A stretch of 64,000 nucleotides of DNA from an uncultured Candidatus Melainabacteria bacterium. GTDB taxonomy: Bacteria > Cyanobacteriota > Vampirovibrionia > Gastranaerophilales > Gastranaerophilaceae. Below the pieces are notes generated by a model. That model did no database searches and was not told the origin of the DNA. It saw nothing but the letters and a program-made list of their open reading frames with translations. The stretch is taken from positions 80,707 through 144,706 of the forward strand of contig CAKVIE010000005.1 of the NCBI GenBank assembly GCA_934754505.1, written 5' to 3'. How positions within the stretch are numbered: the stretch's first letter is position 1; the number at the start of each line of letters is the position of its first letter. Shown here one piece after another: positions 8,610 to 16,780 of this stretch. Position numbers and translations under genes: made by a program.

Positions 8610-9820
8610 TGAAAAAGTTTTTAACAGGTCTTATAATACTATTAGTGTTTTTCCTTGCTGCTTGCGGGAAACAAGAGGATAACAAAACTGTTCTAAAGTT
8701 TTCATCTTGGGGTTCAAGAACAGAATACAGCATTTTAAAACAAGTAATATCTGATTATGAAAAATCACACCCCGACGTTAAAATCGAACTTATCCATGTA
8801 CCTGAAAATTATTTTAGGAAATTACATCTTTTGTTTGCGGCGAAATCCGCACCCGACGTCGTTTTCGTAAACAATACTTATGCACCGCTTTATATAAAAG
8901 CAGGATTGCTTGAGGATTTATCAAATCTCGTTGAAGAAAAAGAATATTTTCCGAGTGCATTAAACTGCTTTAAATATGATAACAAACTCTACGCCGTCCC
9001 GAGAGATATTTCCAATCTTGTGGTTTATGTTAATAAAAACTATATTAAAAACCCAGAAAACATAAAAACTATATACGATTTGCGACGAGTTGCGAAAGAA
9101 ACAACTAATCGTGGTATATACGGATTTAATTACGAAAAGCAGCCTTTATTTTGGTTGTATTTTCTTGAATATTTTAACGGCGGAATTTTATCCGAAAAAG
9201 GAGAACAAGTCATTTTAAACTCCCCCGAAAGCATTCAAGGACTTCAATTTTACGCAGATATGATAAACAAAGACAAATCTGTTCCGCAAGAATGGCAAAT
9301 GGCAGGTATGACGTCCGCACAAATGTTTATTAACGGCAAAATTACTATGTATTTAAGCGGACGCTGGCTCGTTCCCAAATTCAGAGAAACCGTAAAATTT
9401 GATTGGGACGTAATACCATTCCCTCAATCCGAAACGTCAAAGACTTTAACAGATGCATCAGGCTGGGCAGTTTCTAAATCCTCGCAAAATAAAGAAATTG
9501 CATTTGATTTTGTTAAATATCTCGCATCAGAAAAAACATCATTATTGTTTGCACAAACAGGATTGATAACACCAGCAAGAAAAGACACTGCAAACAGCAG
9601 AGAGTTTTTAGCACCAAATTTAAAACCGCACAACGCAAAAGCGTTTATAAATTCGGTCGAAAACTCAAAACCGACACCCGTAAACGAAAATTATGCTCAA
9701 ATTATCGATGAAGTTACAAAAAATATTACACCCGTTCTAAACGGAAAAACAACGGCTCGAAATACGATGACAGAAACATTTATAAATAAACTTCAAAAAT
9801 ATTGCAATAAAAAACAATAA
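8609..9820 (+). CDS. ABC transporter sugar-binding lipoprotein (family 1 solute-binding protein)
   Basis: 403 aa. The GTG at 8609 overlaps the upstream TAG (TAGTG), and GGAGA lies 10 bases before it. The N-terminus is a lipoprotein signal, with lipobox FLAAC and Cys19 as the lipidated residue. The body has the MalE/UgpB-like pattern: LKFSSWGSRTEYSILKQVI, APDVVFVNNTYAPLYIKAGLLEDLS, MFINGKITMYLSGRW. It should capture an oligosaccharide or glycerophosphodiester outside the inner membrane. No permease or ATPase gene is adjacent, so it must work with components encoded elsewhere. Its tight coupling to the single-span protein upstream is unexplained. Confidence 0.85.
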   Translation: MKKFLTGLIILLVFFLAACGKQEDNKTVLKFSSWGSRTEYSILKQVISDYEKSHPDVKIELIHVPENYFRKLHLLFAAKSAPDVVFVNNTYAPLYIKAGLLEDLSNLVEEKEYFPSALNCFKYDNKLYAVPRDISNLVVYVNKNYIKNPENIKTIYDLRRVAKETTNRGIYGFNYEKQPLFWLYFLEYFNGGILSEKGEQVILNSPESIQGLQFYADMINKDKSVPQEWQMAGMTSAQMFINGKITMYLSGRWLVPKFRETVKFDWDVIPFPQSETSKTLTDASGWAVSKSSQNKEIAFDFVKYLASEKTSLLFAQTGLITPARKDTANSREFLAPNLKPHNAKAFINSVENSKPTPVNENYAQIIDEVTKNITPVLNGKTTARNTMTETFINKLQKYCNKKQ

Positions 9821-9847
9821 AAAAGCTCCTTCTAAAGGAGCTTTTTT
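9819..9847. terminator. Bidirectional intrinsic terminator
   Basis: AAAAGCTCCTT (9821-9831) pairs with AAGGAGCTTTTT (9835-9846); T-runs on both strands. It closes the sugar-binding gene (+) and the Cys-rich gene at 9865 (-). Confidence 0.85.
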
Positions 9848-9864
9848 AGTTCTGTTAAAAAAAA

Positions 9865-10083
9865 TCAGTCATCTAAAACTTGTTGTAATTCAATATCAGG
9901 CTTTCCCAATACTCTGACTAATTCTAAAACTGATGCTTTCATCTGACAACGCTGTGAAGATCCGTTAAAAAAGTCTGTGTAAAAACAACCTTCGCAAACG
10001 CAACCTCTTTTATAACATTCTAACGATGCATTAGTCCATCTTCTGACTGCAATAGCCCTGCCCATATCTCTGCTTCTGAGCAC
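9865..10083 (-). CDS. Small Cys-rich protein, probably metal-binding
   Basis: 72 aa. The start is a GTG at 10083, behind GGAGGGG seven bases upstream. Cysteines are at about 23, 28, 30, 33 and 46 in the arrangement CYKRGCVCEGCFY ... RCQMK, which could hold zinc or an iron-sulfur cluster. The C-terminus (ASVLELVRVLGKP) is helical. I do not recognise the family. A good promoter (TTGAAA-16-TATAAT) lies upstream at 10168-10195, so it has its own transcript, ending at a bidirectional hairpin. Confidence 0.65.
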   Translation of the reverse strand: MLRSRDMGRAIAVRRWTNASLECYKRGCVCEGCFYTDFFNGSSQRCQMKASVLELVRVLGKPDIELQQVLDD

Positions 10084-10167
10084 TTTTGTTCCCCTCCACT
10101 GTTAGTTATGACATCCCCAAGATTTAGTTAAGACTTGTGTTTTAGACGTTTGCCTCAACTTTCCTTA

Positions 10168-10195
10168 ATTATATACTTTGCATGGGAGTTTTCAA
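10168..10195 (-). promoter_or_regulatory. Sigma70-type promoter of the Cys-rich gene
   Basis: On the minus strand: TTGAAA (10195-10190), 16-base spacer, TATAAT (10173-10168). The start codon is at 10083, leaving a leader of about 75-80 bases. Confidence 0.65.
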
Positions 10196-10253
10196 GTCTA
10201 AAACATGAAATATTAAGAAAATGATACATTCCCTAAACTCAATCATCGCAAGT

Positions 10254-10284
10254 AAAAAGGGGGTAGCACATCGGCTATCCCCTT
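10254..10284 (-). terminator. Intrinsic terminator of ilvD
   Basis: On the minus strand AAGGGGATAG pairs with CTACCCCCTT (one wobble pair, 8-base loop), followed by TTT. It is about 70 bases beyond the ilvD stop. Confidence 0.7.
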
Positions 10285-10298
10285 ATTATTTCTGAATT

Positions 10299-10348
10299 CA
10301 TGCCCGTTTTTGGTCAAAAACCAAAGAATATAACTGTTTTCGGGCATG
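10299..10348. repeat. Inverted pair of the CGGGCATG octamer
   Basis: CATGCCCG at 10299-10306 faces CGGGCATG at 10341-10348, between the ilvD stop and its terminator. A smaller hairpin (TTTGGT/ACCAAA) lies between them. Inverted uptake sequences placed just after stop codons are known in Neisseria and Pasteurellaceae; the resemblance is structural only. Confidence 0.7.
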
Positions 10349-10355
10349 TATTTTG

Positions 10356-12011
10356 TTACGAAATTGCACCCAATGATGCACTCTTGACAGAACGTGCATA
10401 TTTTGCCAAAACGCCTTTTCTTTCTTTAGGTTCGGGCATGACGAATTTTTTACGTCTTTCGTTGATGACATCGTCGGAAACTTCAAGAGAGATACTTCTT
10501 TCAGGAAGATTGATGATAATTTTGTCGCCGTTTTCAATTAATCCGATAATGCCGCCGTCAGCAGCTTCAGGGCAAATGTGACCGACGCAGATGCCTCTTG
10601 TACCGCCTGAAAATCTTCCGTCAGTAATGAGGGCAACGTCTTTACCAAGACCTTTGCCGACGATTAAAGATGTCGGAGCGAGCATTTCTTTCATACCCGG
10701 ACCGCCTTTAGGACCTTCGTATGTGATAACGACAACATCGCCTGCAACAACTTCATCTGTTTCTATTGCGTGCATAGCAGCTTCCTCTGAGGTATAAACC
10801 TTAGCTTTTCCTTCAAAAACGGAAACAGACGGGTCAACACCCGAAACTTTAATTACTGCACCATCAGGAGCCAAATTACCTCTTAAAACTGCAAGACCGG
10901 GGTTTGACGTAATCGGGTTATCCAAAGTTCTGATAACATCGTTATCAACCCAAGCACTGTCTGCGATTTCTTCGATTGAATAACCGCTGACACCTTTTGT
11001 ATTTGAAAAATCGGGCAATTTGCCGTAAATCGTTTTCATAACTCCGGGGATACCGCCTGCATTATCCAAATCGAACATAGTCAAATCTGATGACGGGTCG
11101 AGTTTGATAATTTGAGCAACCTTGTGGCTTAATTCCTCAAAGTCATTCAAAGTAATATCAACACCTGCAGTATTTGCGATTGCGAGCAAGTGAAGAATTG
11201 AATTTGTAGAACCGCCGAGAGCCAAATCGGTAATAATAGCATTTCTCAATGATTCACGGGTAATAACTTGTGACGGTTTAATATTTTCTTTAACCATATC
11301 GACAATTCTCATACCGCTTTCAAAAGCAATTCTGCGTTTTTTAGCACTTACGGCAGCGGCAGTTGCACAATACGGCAAGCTCATTCCCATCATTTCTGTT
11401 AAACAAGCCATTGTATTTGCTGTGTACAAACCTTGACATGAACCTGCACCGGGGCAAGCGTTTTCTTCTGATTCATACAATTCGCTTTCTGTCATTTCGC
11501 CGATTCTGTATTTGCCGATAGCTTCAAATGTTCCGTTAATGAACATTAATTTTTTATGTTTGCAATGACCGTCCATCATAGGTCCTGCGGTAACAACGAT
11601 ACAGGGAATATCAAGTCTTAATGCAGCCATTAACATACCCGGGGTAATTTTGTCGCAGTTTGTGAGCAAAACAAGTCCGTCTAATTGGTGAGCGGAAGCA
11701 ACTGTTTCAACACAATCCGCAATCAAATCTCTTGAGGGCAGAGAGTATTTCATGCCCGAATGCCCCATTGCGATACCGTCACAAACGGCAGGAGTTCCGA
11801 AAATAAATGATTGACCGCCGCCCGAGTGAATACCTTTTTCGATATATCTTTCCAAATCTCTCATGCTAACGTGTCCGGGAACGAGTTCCGAAAAAGAGCT
11901 TGCAATCCCGATGAAAGGTCTTTTCATACCTTCTTTGCTGACACCCGTAGCATATAATAATGCTCTGTGGGGAGCTTTATTTATTCCTACTTTTACGTTA
12001 TCACTTTTCAT
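10356..12011 (-). CDS. ilvD: Dihydroxy-acid dehydratase
   Basis: 551 aa, the usual length. ATG at 12011 behind AAAGGA. It converts 2,3-dihydroxy-isovalerate and the 3-methylvalerate analogue to the 2-keto acids of valine and isoleucine synthesis, using an iron-sulfur cluster in the cytoplasm. Cluster and metal motifs are visible: LLTNCDKITPGML (Cys119), ENACPGAGSCQGLYTANTM (Cys186, Cys192), and the C-terminal TDGRFSGGTRG with GHICPEAADGG. The N-terminal VPGHVSMRDL corresponds to the E. coli-like VPGH subtype rather than the TPCN subtype. It has its own terminator; no other ilv gene is adjacent. Confidence 0.96.
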   Translation of the reverse strand: MKSDNVKVGINKAPHRALLYATGVSKEGMKRPFIGIASSFSELVPGHVSMRDLERYIEKGIHSGGGQSFIFGTPAVCDGIAMGHSGMKYSLPSRDLIADCVETVASAHQLDGLVLLTNCDKITPGMLMAALRLDIPCIVVTAGPMMDGHCKHKKLMFINGTFEAIGKYRIGEMTESELYESEENACPGAGSCQGLYTANTMACLTEMMGMSLPYCATAAAVSAKKRRIAFESGMRIVDMVKENIKPSQVITRESLRNAIITDLALGGSTNSILHLLAIANTAGVDITLNDFEELSHKVAQIIKLDPSSDLTMFDLDNAGGIPGVMKTIYGKLPDFSNTKGVSGYSIEEIADSAWVDNDVIRTLDNPITSNPGLAVLRGNLAPDGAVIKVSGVDPSVSVFEGKAKVYTSEEAAMHAIETDEVVAGDVVVITYEGPKGGPGMKEMLAPTSLIVGKGLGKDVALITDGRFSGGTRGICVGHICPEAADGGIIGLIENGDKIIINLPERSISLEVSDDVINERRKKFVMPEPKERKGVLAKYARSVKSASLGAIS

Positions 12012-12182
12012 GATTTTTCCTTTCAGTTTTTTCTATATTTTCGCATAAAATAACAAATTCTACACATTTTTTTTCATTTTGAAGTGTATTTTTATACAAA
12101 AATTTTTAAACGTATCAAATTTCGTTACAGAATAAAAATTTTTAACAAAAATATGATAAAATTAGCAAAAAAAGGAGGAAAA

Positions 12183-12713
12183 ATGAAAAAATTTTTATCA
12201 GCATTGGTTTTAAGTTTAATTATTTCACAATCCGTATTTGCCGCAGAAATTTTGAGGGCAAAAGCAATCACCCCGATTTCGACTAAACACCCGTCTGAAT
12301 TCATTTCCGTCCAAGTTACAGGCGATACTGAAATAAACGGAAACCGTTTTGAAAAAGGATATATACTCAGCGGAAAAATGACAAATGTTATTCAACCGCA
12401 AACGATGTATAAAAATGCCACATTTACCTTTGAAATTTTGACCTATAAAGATTTAAACGGCAATGTTCATGAACTTTCCGCCCCTATAGAAGTCAAATAC
12501 AGACAGCAAATGCGTCCTAATATCGAACGCTCATCAATAACAATCGGCGGCGACAGCGGTTTTGTGTTTTCTCCGAGAGATATCGAGCTTGCAAAAGAAA
12601 GCAGCAGTGTCGGCGATTTTTTGAAAAAGGAATTAATTAAAGACAGTCCGCTTGATACGGGCTGGGATATTGAGTTGAAAAAAGGCGATACCGTAAAATT
12701 CAATATTCAATAG
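12183..12713 (+). CDS. Secreted hypothetical protein, 176 aa
   Basis: The start at 12183 is set by a near-perfect AAAGGAGG five bases upstream; a longer frame from 12084 has no such site. Residues 1-20 are a signal peptide (MKKFLSALVLSLIISQSVFA). The mature part is beta-rich and compact: ITPISTKHPSEFISVQVTGDTEINGNRFEKGYILSGKM. The end is a charged segment (WDIELKKGDTVKFNIQ) with the look of a strand that closes a barrel or sandwich. It stands alone and is closed by a shared terminator. Family not recognised; periplasmic or surface location inferred. Confidence 0.7.
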   Translation: MKKFLSALVLSLIISQSVFAAEILRAKAITPISTKHPSEFISVQVTGDTEINGNRFEKGYILSGKMTNVIQPQTMYKNATFTFEILTYKDLNGNVHELSAPIEVKYRQQMRPNIERSSITIGGDSGFVFSPRDIELAKESSSVGDFLKKELIKDSPLDTGWDIELKKGDTVKFNIQ

Positions 12714-12730
12714 ATTTTTCACAATAAAAT

Positions 12731-12766
12731 AAAAAAGCTGTCTGATAAATTCAAACAGCTTTTTAT
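12731..12766. terminator. Bidirectional intrinsic terminator
   Basis: AAAAAGCTGT (12732-12741) pairs with ACAGCTTTTT (12755-12764). It lies between the secreted protein (+) and gyrA (-). Confidence 0.8.
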
Positions 12767-12785
12767 TTTTGAAGTTTTCTGAAAA

Positions 12786-15335
12786 TTATTTATTTTCACC
12801 GTTTTCAAGGTCGAGAAGTTTTGTTTGTTCAACAGCCTTATCGACAGCTTCTTCAATCGCTTTATCAATAGGATCATCACCTTGACCAACGATTTTATTA
12901 ACAGTGATAACGGTATCATTTTCTTGAAGATTTTGGATTTTAACACCCGTAGCAGGTCTGCCCTGACGAGAAATATCACCCGAATTTATTCTTGTAACAA
13001 CACCGTTAGCCGTTACAACCATAATATCATCAGATTCATTTACAATCGTTAAAGCAACAAGTCTTGATTGTGATGACTTGAATTTCGTTGCAATAAGACC
13101 GATTCCGCCTCTGTTTTGCGATCTGAATTCAGATAATTTTGAACGTTTTCCAAAACCGTCAGAGGTAACCACGAGCAAATCAGCATCGTAATCAGCAGGA
13201 ACGATGTCAGAGCCGATAATCTTGTCACCTGCTCTTAACTTCATTGAATTTACACCTCTTGCACTTCTGCCTAAAGGTCTTAATTCATTTACGCTGAATC
13301 TGATTGCCATACCGCAGCTTGTTCCGATAATGATTTCGTCATTGTCTTTTGCAACATTTACCCAATTCAAAGTATCTCCTTCTTCCAAACCGATTGCGAT
13401 AATACCGTTACGTCTGATGTTTGCGAAGTTGTCAAGTTCAATTCTCTTGATATAACCGTTTTGCGTAAGCATTATGAGGTTTGTATTATGTGAGAATTCT
13501 TTAACGGGAACAACCGCCGTAATTTTTTCACCTTGTTCAATCGGCAAAATGTTTACAATCGGCAAACCTTTTGACTGACGTGAACCTTCAGGGAAATCAT
13601 ATACATTCAAGCTGTAAACCGTTCCCTTGTCTGAGAAGAACAGCACTTTATCGTGCATCATAGCCGTAAAGAAATGTCCGACATCATCGTCTTCTTTTGT
13701 CTTAATTCCGCCCTTGCCACGAGTTGCACGGTTTTGACGTTCAAATGTGTCTAAAGAAATTCTCTTAATATAGCCTTGACGAGTCATAAATACTGCCATA
13801 GGTACATTCGGAGTCAAATCTTCAATCGTCATTTCGTTAGCTTCGGGAAGAATTTGAGTTCTTCTGTCGTCGCCATATTTTTCTTTATCTTCGAGAAGTT
13901 CTTTCTTGATGATATTCAAAACTTTTTGTCTGTCAGCCAAAATAGCTTCATATTCTTGAATTTTTATTTGCAAATCTTCAAATTCGGCTTTGATTTTATC
14001 TTGTTCCAAACCTGTTAATCTGCGTAATTGCATTTCCAAAATAGCGTTTGACTGGTCAATATCAAGTCCGAATCTTGTCATCAAGCCAATTCTTGCTTCT
14101 TCTGTCGTTTTAGATTTTTTAATAAGCTCAATAACTTCATCAAGGCTGCCTAATGCAATTAATAAACCTTTCAAAATATGAGCTCTCATCTTCGCTTTTT
14201 TAAGGAAGAAAATCGTTCTTCTTGTAATAACGGTAACTCTGTGTTCGATAAATTCGTTAAGAACGTCAATCAAATTCATCAATCTCGGTTGTTTACCTGC
14301 AAGTGCAAGCAAATTAAAACCGAAAGAAAGAGTTAATTGAGTATGCTTATACAAGTTATTTTTAACAACTTCGGGCTTCGCATCTCTCTTTAATTCGATT
14401 ACGATACGCATACCCTCTCTGTCTGATTCATCTCTTAAATCGGAAATGCCTTCAATACGTTTATCTCTAACAAGTTCTGCAATTTTTTCAATTAACGCAG
14501 CCTTGTTTACCTGATACGGAATTTCCGTTACGACGATTGCTGTTCTGCCTTGTCTGCCTGCACTTCCGGGGATTTCTTCAATCGTTGAAACAGCAGACAT
14601 CTTAATAGAACCACGACCTGTTTCATAAGCTTTTTTAATGTCGCTTACGCCGATAATGCTTGCAGCAGTCGGGAAATCAGGACCTTTAATATATTGCATC
14701 ATATCCGTAACGGTCATGTTCGGATTGTCAATCAATGCAATCGTACCGTCAACAACTTCGCATAAGTTGTGCGGCGGAACGTTTGTTGCCATACCAACCG
14801 CAATACCGCTGACACCGTTTAATAACAACATCGGCAATCTGACAGGTAAAACCGACGGTTCTTGAAGTGAACCATCAAAGTTCGGGTCAAAATCAACCGT
14901 TTCACAATCAATATCAGCAAGCATTGATTGTGTAATTTTATGCATACGGGCTTCCGTGTACCTCATTGCAGCTGCACCGTCGCCGTCAACCGAACCGAAG
15001 TTACCATGCCCGTCAACCATCAAATATCTTGTCGAGAAATCCTGAGCCATACGAACGAGTGCTTCGTAAACAGCCGTATCGCCGTGAGGGTGATATTTAC
15101 CTAAAACTTCACCGACGATTCTCGCACACTTTTTAAACGGTTTATCAGGCGTCATGCCGAGTTCGTTCATAGCAAATAAAATTCTTCTGTGAACAGGTTT
15201 CAAACCGTCACGAACATCAGGCAATGCTCTGCCGACAATAACCGACATAGCATAGTCTATATATGAACGCTTCATTTCATCTCGTATATTGACGGGAACT
15301 ATCTTTCCGTCTTCAAATAAATTACTCTGTGCCAA
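12786..15335 (-). CDS. gyrA: DNA gyrase subunit A
   Basis: 849 aa from a TTG at 15335 (MAQSNLFEDG), with GGGGAGG four bases before it; a TTG at 15353 is also in frame but lies ahead of that ribosome site. GyrA cuts and rejoins DNA to introduce negative supercoils with GyrB. The catalytic Tyr sits in AAAMRYTEARM (about Tyr126). The quinolone region reads YHPHGDTAVYEALVRM, with Thr and Glu at the positions of E. coli Ser83 and Asp87. Six beta-propeller blades fill the C-terminal third. The GyrA-box region reads QNRATRGKGGIKTKEDDD, longer than the classic QRRGGKG, so ParC cannot be fully excluded. gyrB is not adjacent. Confidence 0.93.
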   Translation of the reverse strand: MAQSNLFEDGKIVPVNIRDEMKRSYIDYAMSVIVGRALPDVRDGLKPVHRRILFAMNELGMTPDKPFKKCARIVGEVLGKYHPHGDTAVYEALVRMAQDFSTRYLMVDGHGNFGSVDGDGAAAMRYTEARMHKITQSMLADIDCETVDFDPNFDGSLQEPSVLPVRLPMLLLNGVSGIAVGMATNVPPHNLCEVVDGTIALIDNPNMTVTDMMQYIKGPDFPTAASIIGVSDIKKAYETGRGSIKMSAVSTIEEIPGSAGRQGRTAIVVTEIPYQVNKAALIEKIAELVRDKRIEGISDLRDESDREGMRIVIELKRDAKPEVVKNNLYKHTQLTLSFGFNLLALAGKQPRLMNLIDVLNEFIEHRVTVITRRTIFFLKKAKMRAHILKGLLIALGSLDEVIELIKKSKTTEEARIGLMTRFGLDIDQSNAILEMQLRRLTGLEQDKIKAEFEDLQIKIQEYEAILADRQKVLNIIKKELLEDKEKYGDDRRTQILPEANEMTIEDLTPNVPMAVFMTRQGYIKRISLDTFERQNRATRGKGGIKTKEDDDVGHFFTAMMHDKVLFFSDKGTVYSLNVYDFPEGSRQSKGLPIVNILPIEQGEKITAVVPVKEFSHNTNLIMLTQNGYIKRIELDNFANIRRNGIIAIGLEEGDTLNWVNVAKDNDEIIIGTSCGMAIRFSVNELRPLGRSARGVNSMKLRAGDKIIGSDIVPADYDADLLVVTSDGFGKRSKLSEFRSQNRGGIGLIATKFKSSQSRLVALTIVNESDDIMVVTANGVVTRINSGDISRQGRPATGVKIQNLQENDTVITVNKIVGQGDDPIDKAIEEAVDKAVEQTKLLDLENGENK

Positions 15336-15385
15336 AATGCCTCCCCTAATCAAACTCTATTTCGTCTGATTACCATATATACTAT

Positions 15386-15413
15386 ATTTTAACATAACAA
15401 AAACCTATGGCAA
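15386..15413 (-). promoter_or_regulatory. Candidate gyrA promoter
   Basis: On the minus strand: TTGCCA (15413-15408), 16-base spacer, TAAAAT (15391-15386). GGCAA..TTGCC, a small inverted repeat, overlaps the -35 element. Confidence 0.5.
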
Positions 15414-15428
15414 ATTTATTGCCGTTTG

Positions 15429-15453
15429 CTTAACATTTAAATTAAATGTTAAG
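15429..15453. promoter_or_regulatory. 25-bp palindrome between gyrA and the 57-aa gene
   Basis: CTTAACATTTAA and TTAAATGTTAAG are perfect 12-base arms around one central A. It lies in the divergent intergenic region, about 15 bases upstream of the proposed gyrA -35 box. The size and symmetry fit a dimeric-regulator operator; no T-run follows. Confidence 0.5.
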
Positions 15454-15542
15454 AATGTAACAGTTTTTTCAAAAATTGAAATTATGACTTTTGTATATAC
15501 TTTATATATATGTAGGGAGCAGGGAAAAACGGAGATAGAGTT

Positions 15543-15716
15543 ATGGTAGTTAATTTAAACATGGATATTGAAACACGTTTGGCAAATATGTATAAATCAA
15601 TGGGTGAACCCAAACTTGCCGAAGACAGAAAAGAAGTTTCGCCTGATGAATTCTGGAAAACTATGAGAATGGTTGCCACGAATAATCAAGCTCTTATCAA
15701 ATACCAAGCAAGATAG
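15543..15716 (+). CDS. Small conserved-looking protein, 57 aa
   Basis: A short frame on the plus strand starting at ATG 15543, with GGAG nine bases upstream, and ending at TAG 15716. Product MVVNLNMDIETRLANMYKSM..., then SPDEFWKTMRMVATNN and a basic tail ending YQAR. It is soluble and helical, with no Cys. A clear terminator follows at 15851. I prefer this frame to the opposite-strand frame in the same place because it has a ribosome site and its own terminator. Function unknown. Confidence 0.55.
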   Translation: MVVNLNMDIETRLANMYKSMGEPKLAEDRKEVSPDEFWKTMRMVATNNQALIKYQAR

Positions 15717-15850
15717 TATTTGTATAGTCAGCAATTTATTTTGAGAGAGATTAGAGATTTATTATTTAATTAAAATTTGATTAAAACTTGATTTTCAACA
15801 AAATTACTTTTAATTAACCAAACTTTATCCCCCCCTATATCAATTATTGT

Positions 15851-15878
15851 GCCTGAGCCGAACCTCAGGTTTTTTTTT
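15851..15878 (+). terminator. Intrinsic terminator
   Basis: CCTGAG (15852-15857) pairs with CTCAGG (15864-15869), followed by nine Ts. It closes the 57-aa gene; bases 15717-15850 hold nothing else I can see. Confidence 0.85.
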
Positions 15879-15907
15879 GCCGTTTTTTTACTGCGGGCAT
15901 GGAGCAA

Positions 15908-16780
15908 TTATTTAAAAAAGTCATAAAAATGATAAAACTGAAAAGGATATTTTGACGACCATTCTCCAAGAAATTTTGAAAATTCAAAAGCCATATTTTT
16001 TGAACTTCTTTCATAATTCTCGAATTTTTTAACTATAAATTTATATTTATCTTTGGTTTTAACGGCAATCAGAAAAAAAACGGGAGCTTCCGTCAATTCG
16101 GCAAGTTTAAATGTTCCTTTCGGCAAATCGATTTTTTTACCAAAAAAATCAACCTCATATTTTTTCATGCCCGCATTTTCCGAAACTCTGTCACCTGCAA
16201 TAAAAACAAACTCTCCGCTATCAATTTTATCTTTAATTTCAATCGCAGTATTAATCCCGATATCTTCGACAGGATAAGTGCAAACGTGGTTTTCGACAGA
16301 AATTTTATTCAAAAAATTTCTAAAAATTTCGGCCTGCTTTAAGCTCAAAAAGATTGTAATATCTGTCTTATCTTTTTCGAGTAAAGCCCTTATAACATCA
16401 ATATTTCCAAGGTGTGAAAAAATACAGACCGAACCTTTTTTGTTAAAAATATTCTCTCGAAAACTTTTCATATCCGAATTTTCTTCAAAAATAATATTGT
16501 CGGAATTAAATTTTCCCGAAAAAACCTCGATTTTATCAGCTTGAGCAAAGGCATAAGACAAAATATTTTTGAAAACATTACACAACGAGGGTTTTTGCCC
16601 AAGTGTCGAAAGATTTTTTGCAGACGACTTTCGCAAAGATTTTGCGTACAAAAAAGTTCCGAATCCGACAAAAAATGCAATTACATTAACAACGGTTTTG
16701 CCAAATATTTTATACAAAAAATAAGTCAGCATAAGCCTTTTTTCGCCTGCCGAATACTCCTTTACCTCATACCACTTCAA
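15908..16780 (-). CDS. LpxL/HtrB-type lysophospholipid acyltransferase of the aryl-polyene-type cluster
   Basis: 290 aa. The family attaches acyl chains to lipid A or other lipids at the inner membrane. Visible are an N-terminal membrane helix (VVNVIAFFVGFGTFLYA), the catalytic FSHLGNIDVI (H-x4-D), and the family pattern FIAGDRVSENAGMKKYEVDFFGKKIDLPKGTFKLAELT-like segment near residues 190-230. It is the last gene of the leftward operon and overlaps the exporter by four bases. In described ape clusters this domain is usually fused to a GT2 (ApeJ) between the dehydratase and thioesterase. Here it stands alone at the end of the operon with no GT2. It probably links the polyene to its lipid anchor. 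Confidence 0.8.
   Translation of the reverse strand: MKWYEVKEYSAGEKRLMLTYFLYKIFGKTVVNVIAFFVGFGTFLYAKSLRKSSAKNLSTLGQKPSLCNVFKNILSYAFAQADKIEVFSGKFNSDNIIFEENSDMKSFRENIFNKKGSVCIFSHLGNIDVIRALLEKDKTDITIFLSLKQAEIFRNFLNKISVENHVCTYPVEDIGINTAIEIKDKIDSGEFVFIAGDRVSENAGMKKYEVDFFGKKIDLPKGTFKLAELTEAPVFFLIAVKTKDKYKFIVKKFENYERSSKNMAFEFSKFLGEWSSKYPFQFYHFYDFFK

Noticed and set aside
15482..15679. 65-residue minus-strand frame opposite the 57-residue gene
   Set aside because: No ribosome site; composition of a mirror frame. The plus-strand frame has both a ribosome site and a terminator.
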